Assembly: GCF_001411555.2 (NCBI RefSeq)
Contig: NC_049903.1
Location: 27,354,270-27,418,269, forward strand
DNA from: Juglans regia
Lineage: Eukaryota > Streptophyta > Magnoliopsida > Fagales > Juglandaceae
Direction: 5' to 3'
DNA length: 64,000 bases
The notes under the pieces were generated by a model that made no database searches, was not told the DNA's origin, and saw only the letters and a list, made by a program, of their open reading frames with translations. Both the position numbers and the translations under genes were made by a program. Shown in pieces: positions 45,001 to 56,666 of the stretch (position 1 is its first letter; every line of letters starts with the position of its first letter).

Positions 45001-46033
45001 ATCGTGATATTACATAACATGCTATGAATGTTTTATGACGTTCCAAGGCATACATGATCCAGGCACTACTTGAACATGGCATATATGGTTTAAGTATTAC
45101 ACAAACATGGCATATATAACCTAAGCATTTCATGAACATGGCTTGCATAATCTGACTATTACATGACATACTTGACTTTGAACTACTACTTCAACATTTC
45201 ATGGCTTTCATGTGAATTTAGTAACATTAAATCAATCAACAATAAATTCATTCACTCAAGCATAATCTCATATTTCATCAAGATCGAAAAGTAAACTAAC
45301 CTTGATTTGCCTCTTAGTGTAGCGTAGTTAACAATCATAAGCACATCACATTTTTATACATAATAATAATATTCACCATACGCATTTATTAATATGATCA
45401 TACTATTTACCTCTTAGCGCTGCTTCCTGATTTCCAACTTGTAGCGCGTTACCGAGGGAGAGCAGTGTGCGACGGCGGCTCTGGGGGCTGGGAGTGATCG
45501 GCGACGTGACTAGGGGATCCCTGAGGGGGTGGGTTCAACGGGGTTGAGAAGGCCGGCGTTTTCTGGCGCCGAGGGTAGGGCTCCGACGTCCGAGGGTGGT
45601 CGGTGATGACTGGGCAGCAAAGGCTTAAGCGGAAAAGTAAGTTGTTTCTCTGGTATTTTGAGGTGTGCATCACAGAGGTTTAGTGAGTTTCTTATAGGCG
45701 ATAGGAGTAGACGACGTGAACTCTTAGGAGATTGGCTGAAATTTGAAATTGCCTAAACTTTAGGAACCGACTCTTTCGTGGATACAGTTTTTGAGAGGGT
45801 TTGAAGAGTTTGAATTGGAGTTGATCACATACTCTAGAAACCGAAACTAGCACGGGGACTAAGTGGATAGAATATTCGAAGTTTTAAAAGGAAAGGAATC
45901 ACTAAAACGATCTATTTGTTATCACAAAAATCTAAAATAAATAAATAAATATAAAGAAAATAAAATACCAATAAATAAATAAATAAAATACTAGTTTTAA
46001 ACCCTAAATTTAGACCCGTATGTTACAGCCCCC

Positions 46034-46240
46034 ATGCTCTAAGCCAGTTGGATTTTGAGATACTGTTTATAATTTTGCCCCCATGCCTTCAGTTTCCTCA
46101 GTTTGGCATTTGGTTTTGAAGTTCCATTCCCCAACAAAATTCACACCAACCTAAGTTTTCCCCCATGCTCTAAGCCAAGTGGATTTTGAGATTCTTTTTA
46201 TAAGTTTGCCCCCATGCCTTCAGTTTCCTTTATTTCTTTT
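46034..46240 (+). repeat. 131-bp-period tandem duplication beside the solo LTR
   Basis: ATGCTCTAAGCCAGTTGGAT at 46034 recurs, slightly changed, at 46165, each followed by GCCCCCATGCCTTCAGTTTC. The preceding CACCAAC..CTAAGTTT..CCCC motif is split by the solo LTR in the first copy (43786-43804) and intact in the second (46143-46164), so the duplication predates the LTR insertion. Confidence 0.75.
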
Positions 46241-46435
46241 TGTGTGGTTGATTTCTATGCATTTTCTGATAATGTAGACACTATAAACTATTCTCTTTTC
46301 ACCATATATTTGGCACTGGTGAATTTTCATGACAAGAGTCCATCTCTCGTTGATTTAATAACCAGTTGGGTTGATACACTTGGCAGCAACTTGTTTATGG
46401 GAAAATTTTTTTTTTTGATAAGTAACTTGTTTATG

Positions 46436-46690
46436 GGAAAATTACATTTTGTATCCTTGAATTGTCACTCAGTTTACATCCTAAACTACCAAATTTAACG
46501 AATTTGTGCGCTGAAGTACCAAATCTTGACAATGTGCACCATTGGTTAAGATTTGACCATTAAGATGGATAAAAAATATGTTGAGGGTCAGATCTTAACC
46601 AATGATGCAAATTGCCTTAATTTGGTAGTTTGGAGTGGATATTGTCATGTTTTGGACTATAGGGTGCAAATTACAGAACTGTTAGTAGTT
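46436..46690. mobile_element. Foldback (MITE-like) element
   Basis: The two halves are inverted copies: CACCATTGGTTAAGATTTGACC near 46530 pairs with GGTCAGATCTTAACCAATG near 46577, CTAAACTACCAAATTT near 46482 pairs with TTAATTTGGTAGTTTGG near 46617, and the outer AAATTACATTTTG with GGTGCAAATTAC near 46660. The short centre includes AAGATGGATAAAAAATATG. No coding capacity. Confidence 0.7.
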
Positions 46691-46802
46691 TGGAGTTGTA
46701 AAGTGAGTTGCGTGCTATTGGTGAGATATTTTATTTATTTTTTGGTGCTTGTTCCCATCTGTCAATCTGATTCTTAGAGTAGTGTATTGTTTTTAGGAAA
46801 GC

Positions 46803-47589
46803 ATGGCAACCAATAGGGTTCAAGGTGGAATTCAACAGTTGCTGACTGCAGAACAAGAAGCTCAACACATAGTCAACTCTGCCAAAAGTGGTAATCTTGC
46901 AATTCTTTATCTAGATATATGCACTCTTTGATGTTATCCATGTCTTGTTCCGTGGGCATATCTTTATTATCAAGTTTTATTTATATACACCTGTACATAA
47001 GTTTGATCTTTACATAATACTTAATTTTTTACCTAAAAAAGCAAGAACTTTTCTGTTGGGTGAACTGTCTTTTCCTCATGGTTATTTGCTTTCACATGTA
47101 AGAAATACTTGTCTTATTCAAAATCAGCCACGTATTTCCGAAGATAGATTCCTGATTGCTTTGGGACTTTATTTTTATGCTGTTAGCAAAAACGGCTAGA
47201 CTAAAACAAGCCCAAGAAGAGGCTGAAAAGGAGAGAGCTGAATATAGGTCCCAAACGGAGCTTGAGTTCCAGGGGAAAGTTGCACAGGTATGATGTTTTA
47301 TTGAAACTTATTCATATTTTTAACACGATCAAGATCCTTGGCAGGAACTGAAGACTTTAGCGTGCTTATTATAGTGTCAGCTACTTCTACTTATAAACCC
47401 TGTTGTTTTTCCTCATATCTCTCCCCCACTTTCTCTATCAAACAGAGCAGTGGAGATTCAGGTGCAAATGTTAAGCGGCTCGAGCAAGAGACAGAGGCGA
47501 AGATTTATCACTTGAAATTAGAAGCTTCAAGGATATCACAAGACGTTGTTAAAATGCTTCTGAAGCATGTAACAACTGTGAAAAAATAG
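46803..47589 (+). CDS. VHA-G: V-type proton ATPase subunit G (three coding exons)
   Basis: Stator (peripheral stalk) subunit of the vacuolar H+-ATPase, which links the V1 head to the V0 membrane sector. Coding exons are 46803-46890, 47187-47287 and 47446-47589 with GT-AG introns. Together they give 110 codons, exactly the plant subunit length. The N-terminus [20 protein letters not shown] is the conserved GGIQQLL signature; exon 2 gives [20 protein letters not shown] and exon 3 [18 protein letters not shown], ending [11 protein letters not shown]. The whole protein is a charged helix that pairs with subunit E. The ATG is six bases after a splice acceptor, so the leader is spliced. The product looks intact. 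The paralogue cannot be assigned. Confidence 0.95.
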
Positions 47590-49227
47590 GTCTGTAGGTG
47601 GTAAAGGTGATATTGCAAACTCCTAAATCTTGTTAATTGTTTACTGGTTTTACTGTGTTTGTGGGTAGGATTCCTGAATCCTGTCGTTTTGAAAAAAGTG
47701 AATAAATATAAGATCTACGTGAAAAGAAATTAATTTTTTAATAATAGACTTCACTCTTTTTCAAAATGACTGTACAGTATTTATGCATTTTATGACTGTA
47801 TATAACTTTCCTCTATATGTACATAAAGTGCTGTCAAACACATCTGTACGTCTTTGAATGGCTTCCACTCCCAACTCTCTCCCAGGGCTGTTAAATGTCA
47901 AATGTGGCACGCCAGTTTGGGCTGGATGAACATGTCATCAGAACACCAAAAAATCACATAGGCACCGTTTCCTATTTCTTATGGACCTATATGATGGTTA
48001 CGTACAGGGAGTGTTACCTACTCCCGATTTAGCCTAACACTGCACATATGATTTGACCAAACCCATTATGGACAACAACGAGTTCCTTCTTCCTTGCTCC
48101 ACCTGCTTTGTGTCGTACTACTCTTGGTGGACATGTTCAATTTCTGCGTCTGTCCCCTAAGCATCAGCAAAGTTGCCCACATGATTGTACTCTTATCAGA
48201 TAGGGAGAAACAATGCAATTCACTGTGTTTGATCACGCACAATGGCCTAGAGGGTGCTAGAATATGCCAATCCATGGAACCTGCCGTCTATAATCTTTTT
48301 GCACTAATTTAGCTATCGACCCAACCCTAATAAGCTGCCAACAAAACTGTTCAGAACAGCTAGAATTGTTCTCATGCATGGTGATATGAATCCTCGGAAA
48401 TGAAATCCCTTAAACTCATATTCAATTCGAAAATTCATTTAAAAAAGTTAAAATCAAGTCAATGGATAGAGAACTTAAACTCTATGAAAACTCGTTTCAA
48501 GAACCTAAGTTCCTATCACATGAGGGATTTAGCCATTTAGCCATAAAATGGGTTATATAACATATTGTTCATGAGATCTGGTTTATTGGTGAAATTGAGA
48601 GTGCAACTGTTAAAGCAGAGAAATGCCCATATTTAGAACTTTAGTAACAGCCAGGGCAGTGCAATGCAAGACTTACTGTGACTCTCTGCTTGCCCTCTCA
48701 TCATCTATATCGCTATCTATTGCTTTAAACAAAAACGCCAAAGTAAACATGCTTGGCACGTCAGGAAGCTGGTGTGTACCGCACTGTTTCTAAATACATC
48801 CAAACCAAAATGAATATATATATATATATATATATTTATATAAATATATATATATATATACGCGTGTGTGTGTGTTCTGTCGTGGAGATGGTGGAAACAA
48901 GGAAAATCCAACTATCCAAGGTTGGTTTCAAGCTGAATCTTCATCCACGACAGCTCACGTGCAAGAAGAGTGTCGTTTAAAGGTGTGGGCCCGGCTGGCG
49001 AACAACATCATTATCTCTTGCCATTAGAGGCTCCCCATTGCAGTGTACTCCCTCAAAAATTTCCCTTGTGTTCTGGATCTGGCTGTTCATATATGTTGGA
49101 GAGAGGAGACATGGCTGGTGGCTTCAAATTAGGATAACATTGTCTACATAAAAGAGTATAAACTTTTTTGTTTAATCAAATTATTGAAATTTCATCATTT
49201 TAATATTTCTTATTTTAGGACATTTAA
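47590..49227. other. 3' flank of VHA-G and intergenic DNA, no gene seen
   Basis: Includes a (TA)n/(TG)n microsatellite at 48814-48874. Open frames at 48066-48312 lack any recognisable motif. Confidence 0.55.
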
Positions 49228-49495
49228 GACCTCATTTAGATAGTAAAATAAGATGAAATGATTTTAGATAAAAGTAAAAATTGAATAAAATATTATTATA
49301 ATATTATTTTTTAATATTATTATTGTTTTAAAATTTGAAAAAGTTGAATTGTTTATTATATTTTGTATAGAAATCTAAATAAGACTAAAGACTCATTTAA
49401 ATAGTAAGATGAGTTAAGATAATTTGTAAATAGTAGTGACATTATTAATTAAAATTAGATGAGATGAGATCTCACCTCCGTATCCAAACTAATAA
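49228..49495 (+). repeat. Copy or two adjoining copies of the short AT-rich dispersed repeat
   Basis: CTCATTTAGATAGTAAAATAAGATG opens one copy and CTCATTTAAATAGTAAGATGAG (about 49391) a second, shorter one. Between them AATAAAATATTATTATAATA and TTTATTATATTTTGTATAG match the 29523 copy. The end GTATCCAAAC mirrors the opening. Confidence 0.6.
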
Positions 49496-51985
49496 ATCTC
49501 TATTTATTATATTTCAATATAAATAATATCAAATTTTTATTTAAAAAATTGATATGCTTCGATGTAATAACCTATTCATAATAGTTAATAATTCATGAAC
49601 TCTCCCAACTTGTTTCCCATCACGTGTCTCGAGACACTCCAAATCTGGAAAGGGGACCTTAGAACAAGGAACCCATATCTAATACTTGAGTTTTCTGTAT
49701 TTTTAAACAGCTGGATCAGGTTTTCTGCAACTTTGATTCGCGTGTGCATCCATATAAAGGTCAATGAAGCCAAAATCTTACCAACTGTCCGAACAAAATA
49801 CGATGAACAAGATGATGTGATACAGAGAGACAGGAACCATTACTTTTTATCCGAAAATGTGCATATCTTGTAACAAGATAAGTGCTTTACTTCTATGTGT
49901 TTACTTTGTAATTAAATCATATCAAGCCACGTTAGTTTGTGTATTTATTTTATAAGATATGAAATCTCTTTGTAATTAAAGTATTTCTCGTTAACAAAAC
50001 CGAAAGGAGGACTTCAAATTTAGTAAAAGATTTGCATGATTGCTCATGCAATAGACATGTAATGAACACAGGAGGGTGGAGTTGGACTCAATCATTAAAC
50101 ATACATGCATTTAAGTTTTACGTTAAGATACACTGGATTTGGATTCTTAACTTTCTCTTCAATCGTATCTTGCAAAAGGACCCACCATTTTTTATGCACA
50201 AACAGACTATAGATTTTTTTGGCTTTGGGAAGATTAGGGCGGTCCCAATAAGCTCAGGTTTTGACTGAGAACAGAGAGAGCAAAAAAGACTTGCCTTGTG
50301 GTGATCTTGACCAGGGTCATCGACTCAATCATTCAGAAAAACAAAAGGCCGAAAGTGCAGAGAGACAGCTCCAGAGTCAGCCACGTGATGCCATCCATGC
50401 ATGCATTCGCCGGTTTCGAATTTCTAGGACTCTCTAACTGAATCACCGTAAATTAAGCCACTTAACATAAAATACTTTTTTTTTTTCCCTTCTTACTTAA
50501 AAAAATTACAATTGCAAGTTTGAAAATATTTCATTGAAAATCTTTCTGTTATTAATTTTATTTATAATATAATTTTGATTTTTAATTTTTCAATGTGACA
50601 TTACTTTATTAGAAATTGTAGTAGTAAATATATATGATATAAAGAAAGAAAATGAAGTGTCAAAACTTCTAAAATCTAAAATTATCTGGTATTTATTTAT
50701 GTGATTTCAAATATTTTAACTTGAATAATTCAAAAATTCAAGATCTTTTATAATTTTATGCTCTAAACACTTTTTATAACTCGAAGAGAGGTAGACACAA
50801 CAAGTGGATATTTTCGTATTTAATTTTTTGTGGGCAGCATTTAATATAACATCTAATGTTTGTGAGGTCAGCATGCTAAATCTATCTCTCTCCGAATTAT
50901 AGAAGGTGTTTAGTTCAAATTATAGAATTTTTTGAAGAATCTTTATAGACAACAATATTTATAGAGCTTACTCTGTCTGATTACTTTTCTCTTATTTTAA
51001 AATTCTAAATTTAAATAAAAATTAGAGACATCTCGATTAGTTAATTAAGAGAAATAATATTTATAATCGTGAGTATGTAAGTGTCGTGCAGTCATTTTAA
51101 AAAAAATAAATAAATACGAGATCTACATAAAAAAAATTAATTTTTTAATAATAAATTTTATTTATTTTTAAATGATTATATGACATTTATATATTTTATA
51201 ACTATACATAATAATATTAGTTAATTAATGGACGAACGTAGGAACTATCTGCATGCAAGTGGGCCACTATCAATACTTTAATGGGCATATAAAAAGTACA
51301 TGGGATTAAAAACACTGCACTGTCCATTCAAAGTCAAGGTGAGGTCCAAAACCTAACCCATTATTAATTTCTTTTACTAATCTATTTGAGATCTTTGACA
51401 GATCATTCTTCATTACTTCTTATTTTTTGTGAATAGACACTCAGTTGGCTTTTACAAATGCACAATCCACTTTCTTAGCAATTCTAATTGCCCATTGGTC
51501 CAATTTCTGATTGATTAAAAAAACAATATCTTATTGAAAGTGGAATGTATTAACCATGATTTTGACTTTGGGAATAAAGATCTCACAAAAGCTACAAAAT
51601 TACCATCTTTTACCCAAATCTACTTATCAAGTACGAGGTCTCATTTCTTTATTCATTTATGTTTTATAATGGAAATTAGGTGTTTTAAAAGAAAATAAAT
51701 AAATATTATTAGACCAATGAGTTCTTCTATTTATAAGTGGATGCTTAGAACATATTATTTTTCATATCAAATCATGTCGTATAAGCGTTTTGTTATGTGC
51801 GTTATCCACACTTACTTATAAAAAAAATTTTACTGAATTATAATATAATTAAAGAGAAATTTTCATTTGAATTTGAATTTTTGTTATTAAAAATTATTTA
51901 TTATTTGATATATCTTATATAGTTATGATCCAAATAATTGAAATATGAAATAAATTTGATGGAGATGATGAAATGGTGGCTCTTA
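49496..51985. other. No gene seen; AT-rich intergenic DNA
   Basis: Stops in all frames. No conserved domains or clear repeat ends. Confidence 0.55.
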
Positions 51986-52619
51986 GAGCATTGGCATTGG
52001 CTTCATCAAAAGCCTAGCCAAATGTAAAATTTGATGAATTTGATCAAAATCTAGCTGCATTGGATTCATCAAAAGGATAGATGGGAAGTTGTGAGCTACA
52101 GTAAATTCATAGTATCCTTCAAATTTGAAGTGTTACTATTCATCAAGCAAATGTATTTTTTATTGTGTTTTAATCTTGCAAGTTGAATGCCATTGGAGCA
52201 AAATGACTTGACACTCTTCCTCCCATTTGTCATTGGAGTAAAGTGTAACCGAATGATTTTTTTTTATATATTTTAAATTTCTATTTGAATAAGAATTAAT
52301 AATTTTTCTAACTGATTTTCTATTTCAAGAAAAAATTAATTAAAAAAATGTATTTGTTGGATAATTAAGTTGAGGAAAAAAATTAGTTGGGAAACAATAA
52401 TTTAAATATAAATTAAATTATTAATTAACATATGGTTAGTGTAGTTCCAAAAAATTAAAAAATAATATTATTAAAAAAATAATATTATATTATTATTTTG
52501 ATGAATCAAATGACTAATCTAATGTGGAGTTTTGGCTAAGGAAGTCTTAGATTTTATGCAAAATATGTAATTTTCATCAAATTTTGAAGATGACTTTGAT
52601 GAAGCCAATGCCAATGCTC
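51986..52619. mobile_element. Tourist-like (PIF/Harbinger) MITE upstream of the receptor kinase
   Basis: 634 bp with perfect 25-bp inverted ends beginning GAGCATTGGCATTGGCTTCA, flanked by TTA on both sides (51983-51985 and 52620-52622). The trinucleotide target duplication is the PIF/Harbinger mark. The interior is AT-rich and non-coding. Confidence 0.92.
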
Positions 52620-52888
52620 TTACAGAGGATAGCATTCATTAAAGTGTAAAGTAAGGCAAGAAACCAAATATGTATTTAATAGAGTTCCACAGTTATTACT
52701 CCAGTACTTCCAGATTCTGACTGTCCAAACGCAACTGTAAAAATGGCAACGCCCACGTTCTATCTTCGTCACCATCATCATTCCAGCTCTAGATTCAGCA
52801 AACAACGGCTCAAACACCAAGCATCATCACATTCACTCCAGTTCATGATAACACCGATCCAAACCCACCATCAAAACCTCCTCCAACC

Positions 52889-55207
52889 ATGCAAATTCTT
52901 CCCACCCTTTCTGGGCTTTCTCAATCTCTACCCCTTTTCCCACTTCTTCTGCTTCTTTGCTCCATTACTGCATCTGGGTTCGGATCAATGGGACCCATCT
53001 CCGCCTCATTCGGCGACGGTGGTTTCTTTTGCGCCATTGACGCCAGCGGCAAGCAGAACGTTATTTGTTGGGGAAAGAACGGTTCTTTTTCATCACCATC
53101 ATCGTCTTCAACCTCTCCCTACTTCAACAGCATTCCCGCAATGGCAGCTCTATCCGGTGGTGAAGGTTATCTATGTGGCATTTTAGCTAACACTTCACAA
53201 GTGTATTGTTGGAGCCCAACCAGTTCAGGTATAGATCTCGTACCCGCGGTATATCGAACCACTGCTTATTCGCATATAGCCGCGGGCAAGAATCATGTTT
53301 GTGCTATTAGGGGCTCTTATTACTCTGTTCACGATTCGGGTACAGTTGACTGTTGGGAAATTGTGAAAAACACCAATAATAGTTTGACTTCTAAACAGAG
53401 TACCCTGTTCTACGACCAGTCTATTAGCAGCCTTGTTTTTAACAAAGTTGTTTCCGGTGAAGGATTCAGTTGTGGTGGGGTTAGAGAAGGAGGGATTGTT
53501 TGTTGGGGGCCAAACTCAGCAAGTGTGGGCATTTCTGGTGTATCGGAGAATTTCCTACTCTTAGCTTCAGGGAGACGTTCTCTTTGTGGGATTTTGGAAA
53601 TGTCTAATGAGGTGAAATGTTGGGCTGATAACGATTCACATGTTTCTCCTCCCGTCGGGATCCAGTTTGTGTCTTTGACTGCTGGTGCTAACCATTTTTG
53701 CGGTATTCGTGGTGACAATCATGGGGTGGAGTGTTGGGGAATCTTTAATTCGTCTTCGGTGCCAAAGGGTTCTGGGTTTATGACAATAGCTTCGTCTGAT
53801 TTCCTTACTTGTGGTATTAGAGAGGATGATTTGGTTCTAGATTGCTGGTTTGTTAATTCCCCCTCGCCCCTTGATCATGATCCTCCATTGGAATTGTGCA
53901 GTCCAGGTCTTTGTACTCCCGGTCCTTGTAGTGAAGGGAAATTTGCTTACAATGCAAGCGTTCTTAATGAGCTCGACTTGACAAGCTTATGTGTTCGGAA
54001 AGATCTAATGATTTGTTCACCTTGTGCATCGAATTGTTCTGAGGGTTTCTTCTTGTCTAGTTCATGTACTGAGAATGCTGACAGAGTATGTACTGCTTGC
54101 TCTCTTTGCCAGAATAGCTCTTGTTGGGATATTTGCCAACTTCAATCATCTCGTGGGATGCAGCAAAAAGATTGGCATCACTTGCGTAAATTAGTGCTCA
54201 TCATTGGGTCTTCTGTTTCAGGTTTGTTATTCATATCAGTTGGCTTGTGTCTTCTTCCCCGCGTGATTGCCACCCGGAAAGAAGAGGGAACAAAACGACA
54301 ATTTAAATCTTGCATGGGCAAACCAGAATTCGAAACTGACGCTATTGATGATTCACAGCCTCTTCCTGTGGTTCCCTATCCAGGGATGGCTCAAGTTTTC
54401 CGGCTCTCAGAGCTAAAAGATGCAACTAATGGGTTCAAGGAGTTTAATGAGCTAGGCAGGGGAAGTTATGGTTTTGTTTATAAAGCTGTTCTAGCAGATG
54501 GGCGTCAAGTTGCGGTCAAGAGGGCAAATGCTGCCACAATAATTCACTCAAACAACCGTGACTTTGACATGGAATTGGAAATACTTTGCAAAATCCGGCA
54601 TTGTAATATTGTGAACTTGTTAGGATATTGTTCAGAGATGGGAGAGAGGCTGCTCGTATACGAGTATATGCCACATGGGACACTTCATGACCATCTCCAT
54701 GGTGGGCTCTCTCCTCTGAATTGGAGTCTCCGTTTGAAGATTTTAATGCAAGCTGCAAAGGGACTTGAGTACCTGCACAAGGAACTTGTGCCTCCAAATT
54801 CCCACCGGGATGTCAAGACTTCAAACATTCTTTTAGATTCAGAATGGGGGGCCAGGATTTCGGACTTTGGGCTTATCACCTCAAATGATAAGGATCTCCG
54901 TGGAGATTTAGGAAGTGATGTTTACAACTTTGGGATTGTACTGCTAGAAGTTCTCAGCGGAAGGAAAGCATATGACAGGGACAGCACACCTCCAAGTATA
55001 GTCGAGTGGGCTGTGCCCTTAATTAGACATGGCAGAGCAGCTGCCATATTTGATCGGTATGTGACGCTTCCAAGAAATGTTGAGTCTCTGCTTAAACTCG
55101 CTGACATGGCTGAGCTCGCCGTGAGGGAAAATCCTAGTGAGCGTCCTTCCATGTCAGATTTGGCATCTTGGCTGGAGCAAATTGTCAAAGATGGATTCAC
55201 CTTGTAG
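52889..55207 (+). CDS. CRINKLY4-related receptor-like kinase (CCR1/CCR2 type), intronless
   Basis: 772 residues. Signal peptide at about 1-30 (hydrophobic PLFPLLLLLCSITASG). An extracellular beta-propeller of crinkly repeats follows at about 33-325 (FFCAIDASGKQNVICWG, YLCGILANTSQVYCW, FSCGGVREGGIVCWG and others, each C..........CW). Next is a Cys-rich TNFR-like stretch at about 335-420 and a membrane helix at 435-456. The kinase domain spans about 500-765: GRGSYGFVYKA, VAVKR (Lys544), HRDVKTSN (Asp641), DFG (Asp659). Between DFG and SDVYNFGIVLLEVLSG only about 15 residues remain, so the activation loop with the GT.GY.DPEY motif is absent. Arabidopsis CRR1/CRR2 (CCR1/CCR2) are described with the same gap, so this is probably ancestral and not damage. 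The start was chosen because it gives the signal peptide; upstream ATGs (52743, 52845) are out of frame. Confidence 0.93.
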   Translation: MQILPTLSGLSQSLPLFPLLLLLCSITASGFGSMGPISASFGDGGFFCAIDASGKQNVICWGKNGSFSSPSSSSTSPYFNSIPAMAALSGGEGYLCGILANTSQVYCWSPTSSGIDLVPAVYRTTAYSHIAAGKNHVCAIRGSYYSVHDSGTVDCWEIVKNTNNSLTSKQSTLFYDQSISSLVFNKVVSGEGFSCGGVREGGIVCWGPNSASVGISGVSENFLLLASGRRSLCGILEMSNEVKCWADNDSHVSPPVGIQFVSLTAGANHFCGIRGDNHGVECWGIFNSSSVPKGSGFMTIASSDFLTCGIREDDLVLDCWFVNSPSPLDHDPPLELCSPGLCTPGPCSEGKFAYNASVLNELDLTSLCVRKDLMICSPCASNCSEGFFLSSSCTENADRVCTACSLCQNSSCWDICQLQSSRGMQQKDWHHLRKLVLIIGSSVSGLLFISVGLCLLPRVIATRKEEGTKRQFKSCMGKPEFETDAIDDSQPLPVVPYPGMAQVFRLSELKDATNGFKEFNELGRGSYGFVYKAVLADGRQVAVKRANAATIIHSNNRDFDMELEILCKIRHCNIVNLLGYCSEMGERLLVYEYMPHGTLHDHLHGGLSPLNWSLRLKILMQAAKGLEYLHKELVPPNSHRDVKTSNILLDSEWGARISDFGLITSNDKDLRGDLGSDVYNFGIVLLEVLSGRKAYDRDSTPPSIVEWAVPLIRHGRAAAIFDRYVTLPRNVESLLKLADMAELAVRENPSERPSMSDLASWLEQIVKDGFTL

Positions 55208-56666
55208 TACTGAGTCCTTCAAGTTTTGCACAAACTAGAATTGATCTCTATGTATGTGACTTCAGCTTCAGTGAGTACTGCTGTTATGCAATTGTACATT
55301 TCTTAAGAGCTTCTTTTACATGGGGTTGCTTCCACATTAGTCTTTTTCTCCATTGTGCTTATTTCCCTTTGTCACTACAAAGCAAAGAAGATGCAATTGT
55401 TACACCATTTTACATTTTTTTCTATTCTATGCAAGTTCACTCGACAATATTCTTCTTTCATGTAAACATGTGAAAGCTATTATTTTTAGAGTCCTACTTG
55501 CAAACCAGTGTGGAAGACGACACACACCCTTCGTACTGTTGGCATAACAAGATTTAATTTGCCAGAGAAGTATGAGATCAAATTCTTTCTCAAATTAAGT
55601 TCTGTGTCATATCAGTGGAGAGGTGTATCCTCCCCCCCAACTTGCAAATATAAGATTTGGGGATAATCTTGGAGTTCTATAATGAAAAGCATTTCCTGAT
55701 CACTTCAAATCTTCATGAATGCTTATTCAGGGCTCAGTCCCAGTTTATCAACCGGCATCATAGTGCAATTTTTATAGTGCAGTATTGCTTTGATTTTAGA
55801 CTATCAGCAGAATCATTGTCATTGTCCTATTAGTTTTGATTTTTTGTACTCATGGTTCAGTTGGTCCTCTAGTCCAATCTCGAACACTGAATATTTGAAT
55901 TTCAAGAGAAAATAACATGCAAGAGAGGAAGTAGAGTGACCCCTTTGGAGTTCATGGAGGTGTCCTTTCATTGTAAAGTCAATAGTTGAGTGAGGGAAGG
56001 TTTTCTTTGAAAATGCTTGCTTTGGTATATATAGAGACGTTGGTTAGAGTACATTCTTTAGGTCACATGTCACCATTCAATTGGTGGGACTCTTGATAGG
56101 CTACCAATGAATGTACTGTCTTTTAGCATCATATTCCTTGGCGCATGATTCTGTCTGTCATTAGCCTCTGTCAAGGATGTGTCCATGGAGGCTATAGAAT
56201 CCATGAGATTGTTAAAACTAGCTGGGTGGAGGGGAGGAATCCCCTTCATCACTATTGGGCTTGAGAAATTAAAGGCTATGACTTTTAATACTCATTCATG
56301 CAGCTGATGTTAAAAGAGTAGAAAGGATTCCACTTTAGTTGCTGTTATCTTGAAAGGAAATAAATTTCTGGAAGGTTATGATAAAGAATGAATATTTATT
56401 TCATTCACCAACCATTAAATTAGCTCTTATGTTATAATATAATAAATTCGACAATGTCACATCAACACAATAAGATGAACGACTTTTCAAGATTATTATT
56501 TTTTTTTAGTCTTTTCGTCCTTTTGGAGCACCTATTCAAGGTCTTTTATCGTTGATGTATTTGTTTTTGGCCACAACTATAGGCCATTCATTATCTTACC
56601 ATTTCCTCCAATAATTATGACACAGAACTTAGCAATGGGGCTATTTCTTTTTTAAATTTCTTTTAG
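55208..56666. other. 3' flank of the receptor kinase and spacer, no gene seen
   Basis: The 3'UTR and poly(A) site should lie in the first few hundred bases. No other coding sequence recognised. Confidence 0.5.

Larger units (their letters stand above)
43805..46027 (-). mobile_element. 2.2-kb solo LTR of a gypsy (Tekay-like) element
   Basis: Starts TGTAACACCC and ends GTTACA, flanked by the pentamer GCCCC (43800-43804 and 46028-46032). No internal coding sequence. Length and termini fit the long LTRs of Tekay-type elements. It holds two tandem arrays (47-bp hairpin units at 44412-44759 and 42-bp units at about 44840-45000). Orientation is not certain. It lies between the candidate 5'UTR exon and the first coding exon of V-ATPase G. 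Confidence 0.8.

Noticed and set aside
48066..48312. Overlapping ~70-codon frames
   Set aside because: No motif, both strands open by chance, no splice or promoter context.
52743..53186. 147-codon frame overlapping the receptor-kinase start
   Set aside because: Different frame from the kinase; no signal or domain, and the overlapping kinase frame is strongly supported.
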